Below are positions 59,323-64,000 of a stretch of 64,000 nucleotides of DNA, piece after piece. Each line of letters begins with the position of its first letter. Position 1 is the first letter of the stretch. The notes beneath the pieces are model-generated. The model saw nothing but the letters and a program-made list of their open reading frames with translations, was not told where the DNA came from and made no database searches. The position numbers were made by a program, and so were the translations under genes. The stretch covers positions 13,020,318 to 13,084,317 of the forward strand of contig NC_133301.1 in NCBI RefSeq assembly GCF_005239225.2, written 5' to 3'. This DNA comes from Populus alba (lineage: Eukaryota > Streptophyta > Magnoliopsida > Malpighiales > Salicaceae).

Positions 59323-62300
59323 AGGTCCGATCTTTTTAGTTTTTTTGGTGGGGATTGGTTTTGTTCTTGAATAATTTGGTCTTTTAGTGTTTGATCTATC
59401 AAATGGTTTGCCTAGTTTGTCATGGAAATGGATGATTAGATCAACGGGGTTCTTTTTGTAAGGATTATAGAAATGTTCTAATTAACGCGAAGGATTTCAT
59501 TTGTGTATTGCAGTACAAAATTAAACTCTATGTATGGGTATATTCACCCTCCTTAGCTTCTCCTGTTTTCCGCTCGTTCTTGCTGTTTCTTCTTACACCA
59601 TTAAAAAATATTCCCAAGGGATCTTAATTAATGCATATCTTTCTTCTTGAATCCAAGAAAGAAAAAAAAAGCAAGAAATGTTGAAATTGATGAAATTTCT
59701 CAGAAGTTGGGGAAGGGAAAGTTGCAGTCTTTTTTAGATGACAAGGTAGATTTGCAAAACAAAACTGAGCACTTTGTTTGAATGGTCAGACTCAGCATAA
59801 ACACAAAACAAGCCATCTACAGATCAACAAGGATACATTTTTTTTAATAAAAAAACTTGGGGAATTGTTTTTTATTTTTTATTTTTTATTTTTTTCATTT
59901 ATCGATTTGTTTAGATCATGGTAATCTATTAGGGAAAAAAAAAAAAAACTCTAAAGGTCCCGAGGCTTCTTCAGGATTGGCGTAATAACATAGTGTAGGA
60001 AGCACAATATTCAAACTAGTCATAATGGTACTGGTAATGTTGTTGTAGTTCGAGCTTCATTATTTCTCTCTCTTCGTTTTTTTCTAATTGAAGGAGAGAA
60101 TAGAAAACATGGAAGAAGAAAAAACAAAGGATCTAACCGTTATCTTTGGGGTGATAACTTATTTCTCTATGTAATTATTTTGGTCTTTGTCTAAAACTGC
60201 GTTTTAAAAATATTTTTTAAAAAAATTGAATTTTTTTATTTTTAAATTAATATATTTTTTATATTTTTAAAATCTCAAAAATAATTTTTAAAAAATAAAA
60301 AAATATTATTATCATATTTTTCTGAATAAAAAATATTTTAAAAAATAATCATAACCACATTTTCAAACTCATACTAAATCGGACTCACCAAGTTTTTATT
60401 TTATACCATTTTAATAAATTGCTATAAAAAATAAATCTTAAGAAAGTTATTTTAATATAATTTTAAATAAAAAATATATTAAAATATAACGTAACGATAA
60501 AGGCTTTTCTTTGTCGAGGAACATGGCTAGCAAATGGCGTCGGTGTTTCACGTGGTCGGCTCCCTTGTATTTATCTATAAAATTGTATATACGGAAAAAC
60601 AACGTCTTGCTCTCTTGGAGGCTGCCGTGTTATATTTCGTGACTCATGATTTGAGAAGTTTGATTAATGTGCATGGACTGCTAATTTTACTTATTAAATT
60701 GTTATTTATGATTATTTTTTAATTTTTTATTGTTCATTCTAAACTTTTTGTCTGAAAATATATTTAATTAATCTTTTAATTAATTAATACTTAGTAAACA
60801 AAACCAAGCCAGGACAAAAAAAAAAGAAAAATGAAAATAGGGGGTGGAAAAAGAAATGTATTTCTTTCAATGCATGAAGAGAGCCGACCCACATGGAAAA
60901 GACGGAAAGTGCAGGGAACAAAAACTCCCACACGAAATTAAAGAGAGGCACATGTCTCTCAGTTACTTACAGACGCAGAGCTTCTTTCAGTGCTCAAAAC
61001 ACAATTAATATAAGGCAAGTATATGCCACAAGTGGACGGTTCATGTACATAACCAAGATAATAAATATTGAATAACTTAGAAGAACCCTACAAAAAATTA
61101 AGGCCAGCTCACTTGACCTGTTTTATCTGGGCCTATGAATGGACCTACCTAGAAGGCCCGTGTAATTAAGACCTTAATTTTTTTTTTGTTTGCAATCATT
61201 GGCCTAATATTTTTTGAAAAAAAATTAGGTAACACAGTTGTTTAATTTGCCTAGATTTCAATTATTATAGTGGCAAAAAAAATAGGGTTTGAGTTGTTTT
61301 TTTAATCAAAAAAACTATTTTCAACCTATTTTTGACCAAAAATACTTATAAAACATCACAAGAGCCATGATAAATTTATTTATGGCCTAAAAACTCAAAA
61401 CACCGTCCTAAAAATTGAAATCAACTCGAGCACAGATCTATTTTTTTTATGAACTTTAAAGGTAAAAAACACTTGACATAAACCTTTTTCATTGAATGGA
61501 ATTATTTGACACAAATATCTTTCATTTTGATAGTTTAAATCGGTGTTAATAACACTTTTTTTTCTCTTTCTATCGCTATAATTCATTAACCTCTCTCTCT
61601 TCTCTCTACACCAGGGATTAAAAAATAACAAAAATAAACTTTGTACCAAAATTAAATTTGAAAAATATAGAGGTACTAAAGTTATATAATTTATGTGATT
61701 TTTAAAGTTTAACAACCAAAGTGCATCTTTTGTAAAATTTATGGCACACCACACATGTTTGGTGTCTTTTTTATTTCGGTCCCTCTTTTCTTAATCCCAT
61801 ATTTTGATAAGAAATCAAAATCAACTAATTTTTAATTAGGACTAAATCATTAAAAAAAATTTTGAGGATCAAATTAAAAAAATATAAAATTATGCACAAC
61901 CCATCTCCAATAATATGCAAGAAGATGGACAGCATAGTCTTACACAATAATTAAAAAAATAAAATAAAAGCCATGCTGTTTAGAGTGATACTTAATGGTC
62001 AAGAACTTCCATCTTTTTAGGCTTTACCTTCTTCAAGCAAAAGGAGGCAATTTTGTAGCATGCACAGCGAAGGGAAGGGAATCCAGACCTCTGACCTCAT
62101 CGCTCAACAAGAGAACTCCCAACTAAGCGTGGACCTTAGTTTGCACTTCTCCACATGGGATGCTGGGTAACTCACTGACATTTAGAATCATCTAGTCTGT
62201 AAGAGATCATCATCATCATGAAGGCGAACTAAGCTGAAGCAATAAATATAATTCAATGGATCCCTGATGAATAAAAAAGCCTCTTGATCTTATTAATATG

Positions 62301-62879
62301 TGGGGTCTACTGAATGGATTCAAATGCAAAGCAGAAGCTAGCTGGGAACAGGACAATCTTCAAATTTCAGTTTCAACAAAATGAAAGTGAGGAGAGGAGG
62401 ACAGTGTTACTTGAAATGTTCTTACTTCTGGAAACTCCTGCGTGCTTTTTCCAGGCACAATCACACCAAAAAGAAGAAGAAAGAAAGCTGTATGTCCAGA
62501 CGCAATTTGTCAGGAAATATAGATGCTTGGTTGTATAGAAATGGTAGCCAAAATCACAGAAAATCACAAAATTAGAATAACATCAGAAGAAAGGTAGAAA
62601 CGATTAAGTTTCCATGGAGAAAACAAGGAAGAAATCCTAAAACATAAGAATTCTAGATCCAAACCAAATTATACTAGAAAACTTTCACCTAATTTCCCTG
62701 TCATTCTCACTCTCTTGTGGTAAGAATAAGGAACTGCCCCCATCAAGAACTAAAATCTAAAAGACCACATAGGAATAAACGGTTTGTCTTGGTTCTGTAA
62801 TGACTCTGGAAAGAACGACGAGACCAAGCTTACTATGGTTCTCCCTAGGTTACTGCATCTGATAACACTATCCATGCTC
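59323..62879. other. Intergenic between the two serine-rich family members
   Basis: About 3.5 kb of AT-rich DNA with a MITE-like stretch at 60190-60385 and many A/T runs. Open frames do not exceed 119 codons and have low-complexity or unrecognisable content. The 3' UTR of the serine-rich gene occupies the first few hundred bases. Confidence 0.5.
60190..60385. repeat. MITE-like AT-rich element
   Basis: The element begins near AAACTGCGTTTTAAAAATAT and ends with AATAATCATAACCACATTTTC (ending truncated), followed by AAACTCATAC. The right end parallels AATCACAATCATACTTTC of the 34612-34830 copy. No target duplication is seen. Confidence 0.4.
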
Positions 62880-62887
62880 TATATAAA
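62880..62887 (+). promoter_or_regulatory. TATA box upstream of the second serine-rich family member
   Basis: TATATAAA lies 121 bp before the ATG at 63001. The spacing is close to that of the intact relative (TATATAA 145 bp before its ATG), which suggests the promoter has been kept although the frame below is broken. Confidence 0.55.
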
Positions 62888-63000
62888 GCACCAAGAAAGC
62901 ACACAAAGGCTTCAGAACGAACTCAAAATCACACACACTTGACACTGCATCCCTACCTACAGAAACAATGCGGATTCTGCAGTGAAGAAGGGATGAGAGA

Positions 63001-63264
63001 ATGGCTACTGGAGCTGCTGAGATGATACTTCAATTATCTTTAGTGGAAGTATATCGTTGAATGACATGGAGGTCAGGCGAAGGCAATACCATCGCAACTG
63101 TAAATGTGCACTCCACAAGTTAAAAGATATTTGTTCCGATGATTGTCCTCAGCAAAGGAAGATATCATTCCCCAAGTCCATCTTATACAGCTGATGATTC
63201 ATCAATCCAGCGTATTGGATCCCTGTTTTCAGCGAGTGCTTCGGACACAACAAATGACAACTGA
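63001..63264 (+). pseudogene. Serine-rich RRPYHRNC-family paralogue with two frame breaks
   Basis: The ATG at 63001 opens MATGAAE, like the intact relative's MATGSAD, but that frame stops at 63058-63060. From 63021 to 63194 a second frame reads SGSISLNDMEVRRRQYHRNC, then KCALHKLKDIC and KISFPKS, the hallmark of the family, and stops at 63192-63194. From about 63187 to 63264 the first frame resumes with a Ser/Asp-rich end (ADDSSIQRIGSLFSASASDT) and TGA. One missing base near 63020 and one extra base near 63180-63190 would explain all three pieces. It is either a young pseudogene, a gene using a shorter ATG at 63067, or a sequence error. The intact parts make it a member of the same family as 58975-59322. 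Confidence 0.65.
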
Positions 63265-64000
63265 AATTGAGTGTTTATATGTCCTCATAGTCTCTCCTTT
63301 CTCTGATTTTAGAGTCCACAACAATACTGTATAGGATTAGGACTATATACATGCAATTCAATTTCCAGATATTCAGTAAAGAAAGTGGCGTAACATGGTC
63401 ATTGTCTAAAATGATATAGTCCACTCTTTTTAGTAAAAAGACGCCGAGTTACATTTCTTGAGTCATTGATATATTCTTTTTAAAGATTGCTAGATTCCTT
63501 GGCAGCAAACTGTGCCAGGGTTCATAATCAGGATTCAGGGACCACTGCATGGCATTGTTAAATTTTGAAACAACAATGGCTATATGCTTTGCTGTACAGG
63601 TACCCAATAATTGGAATTTTATCCGTGTGAGGGCTCAGGGTGGGTTAGTTTTAGATATGGGAGGAAAACCTATGGATAGTTTAAGATTAAATGAAGAACA
63701 TTCGCTGCTGTGTTTCTTCTAACACCCCCAGCATCGCCTAGATTGTCTGCTGCTAAGTTGAGGTCAAACTTTTCACGTTGTAAACAATGCAATCCCTGTT
63801 TTTAGCAAGAAAAAGGAGATGGGGACAGTATACTAAACCTATCGAAACCGGAAAAAAAAGCCTATTCACGAAGTCAGCCTATATGAACTTCATCAACTCT
63901 ACGGAACCGTGAAGTGCAGAAAACAACACTGTGTAATGACTTGTGATTTCAGTTGATGAAAATAACCCCTCGAAATATCAATCAAATGGATGCTTTGGAG
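63265..64000. other. Right-edge intergenic sequence
   Basis: The last 736 bases follow the broken serine-rich paralogue and probably include its 3' UTR. Base composition is near normal, but no frame or motif is recognisable on either strand. Confidence 0.45.

Noticed and set aside
61395..61754. 119-codon minus-strand frame
   Set aside because: Hydrophobic and Lys/Phe-rich as expected from AT-rich DNA; no motif and no splice or promoter evidence.

Overview
The window is nuclear DNA from a dicot plant. Genes have many short exons with GT-AG introns, intergenic DNA is very AT-rich, and SINE- and MITE-like debris is common. Every gene I recognise has an Arabidopsis-type counterpart. The style of the proteins and the dispersed GTTTGG-ended and CCCGG-containing repeats suggest a woody rosid, most likely Populus or another Salicaceae. 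That attribution is inference. Gene names below come from my own translation and from memory of protein families, not from a database search.

Layout, left to right. From 1 to 2010 (minus) is the ectodomain and membrane segment of a MOL1/PXY-type LRR receptor kinase, cut by the window edge before its kinase. From 6731 to 22077 (minus) is a 22-exon, 15.3-kb gene for a PH-START-DUF1336 (EDR2-like) lipid-binding protein of 790 aa. From 23742 to 25346 (minus) is a two-exon bS6 ribosomal protein, probably mitochondrial, with an upstream non-coding exon and TATA box. From 28999 to 31646 (minus) is a four-exon STP7-type sugar/H+ symporter of 520 aa. From 37372 to 44158 (minus) is a 19-exon plastid adenylate kinase fused to a DUF1995 domain, 606 aa. 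From 45861 to 47834 (minus) is a one-exon TM9SF/EMP70 protein of 657 aa. From 48931 to 53778 (minus) is an eight-exon R3H plus double G-patch protein of 736 aa. From 58975 to 59322 (plus) is a small serine-rich RRPYHRNC-family protein. At 63001-63264 (plus) is a second member of that family whose reading frame is broken twice but which keeps a TATA box.

The seven large genes are on the minus strand. They are unrelated housekeeping, transport, signalling and RNA-processing genes, not an operon or cluster, and I see no sign that they act in one pathway. The intergenic DNA (2.0-6.7, 22.1-23.7, 26.3-29.0, 31.6-37.4, 44.2-45.9, 47.8-48.9, 53.8-59.0 and 59.3-64 kb) holds no other gene I can support. 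It does hold a 23/24-bp minisatellite, an 850-bp inverted-repeat element full of TGAACAGTGCA palindromes, a SINE with a perfect 20-bp target duplication, a second SINE-like copy, several MITE-like elements and a diverged tandem duplication.

I found no convincing previously undescribed multi-gene system. The observations most worth a second look are the minisatellite, the palindrome-rich element, the near-identical tandem G-patches, the frame-broken serine-rich paralogue with an intact promoter, and a competing splice acceptor in the EDR2-like gene.
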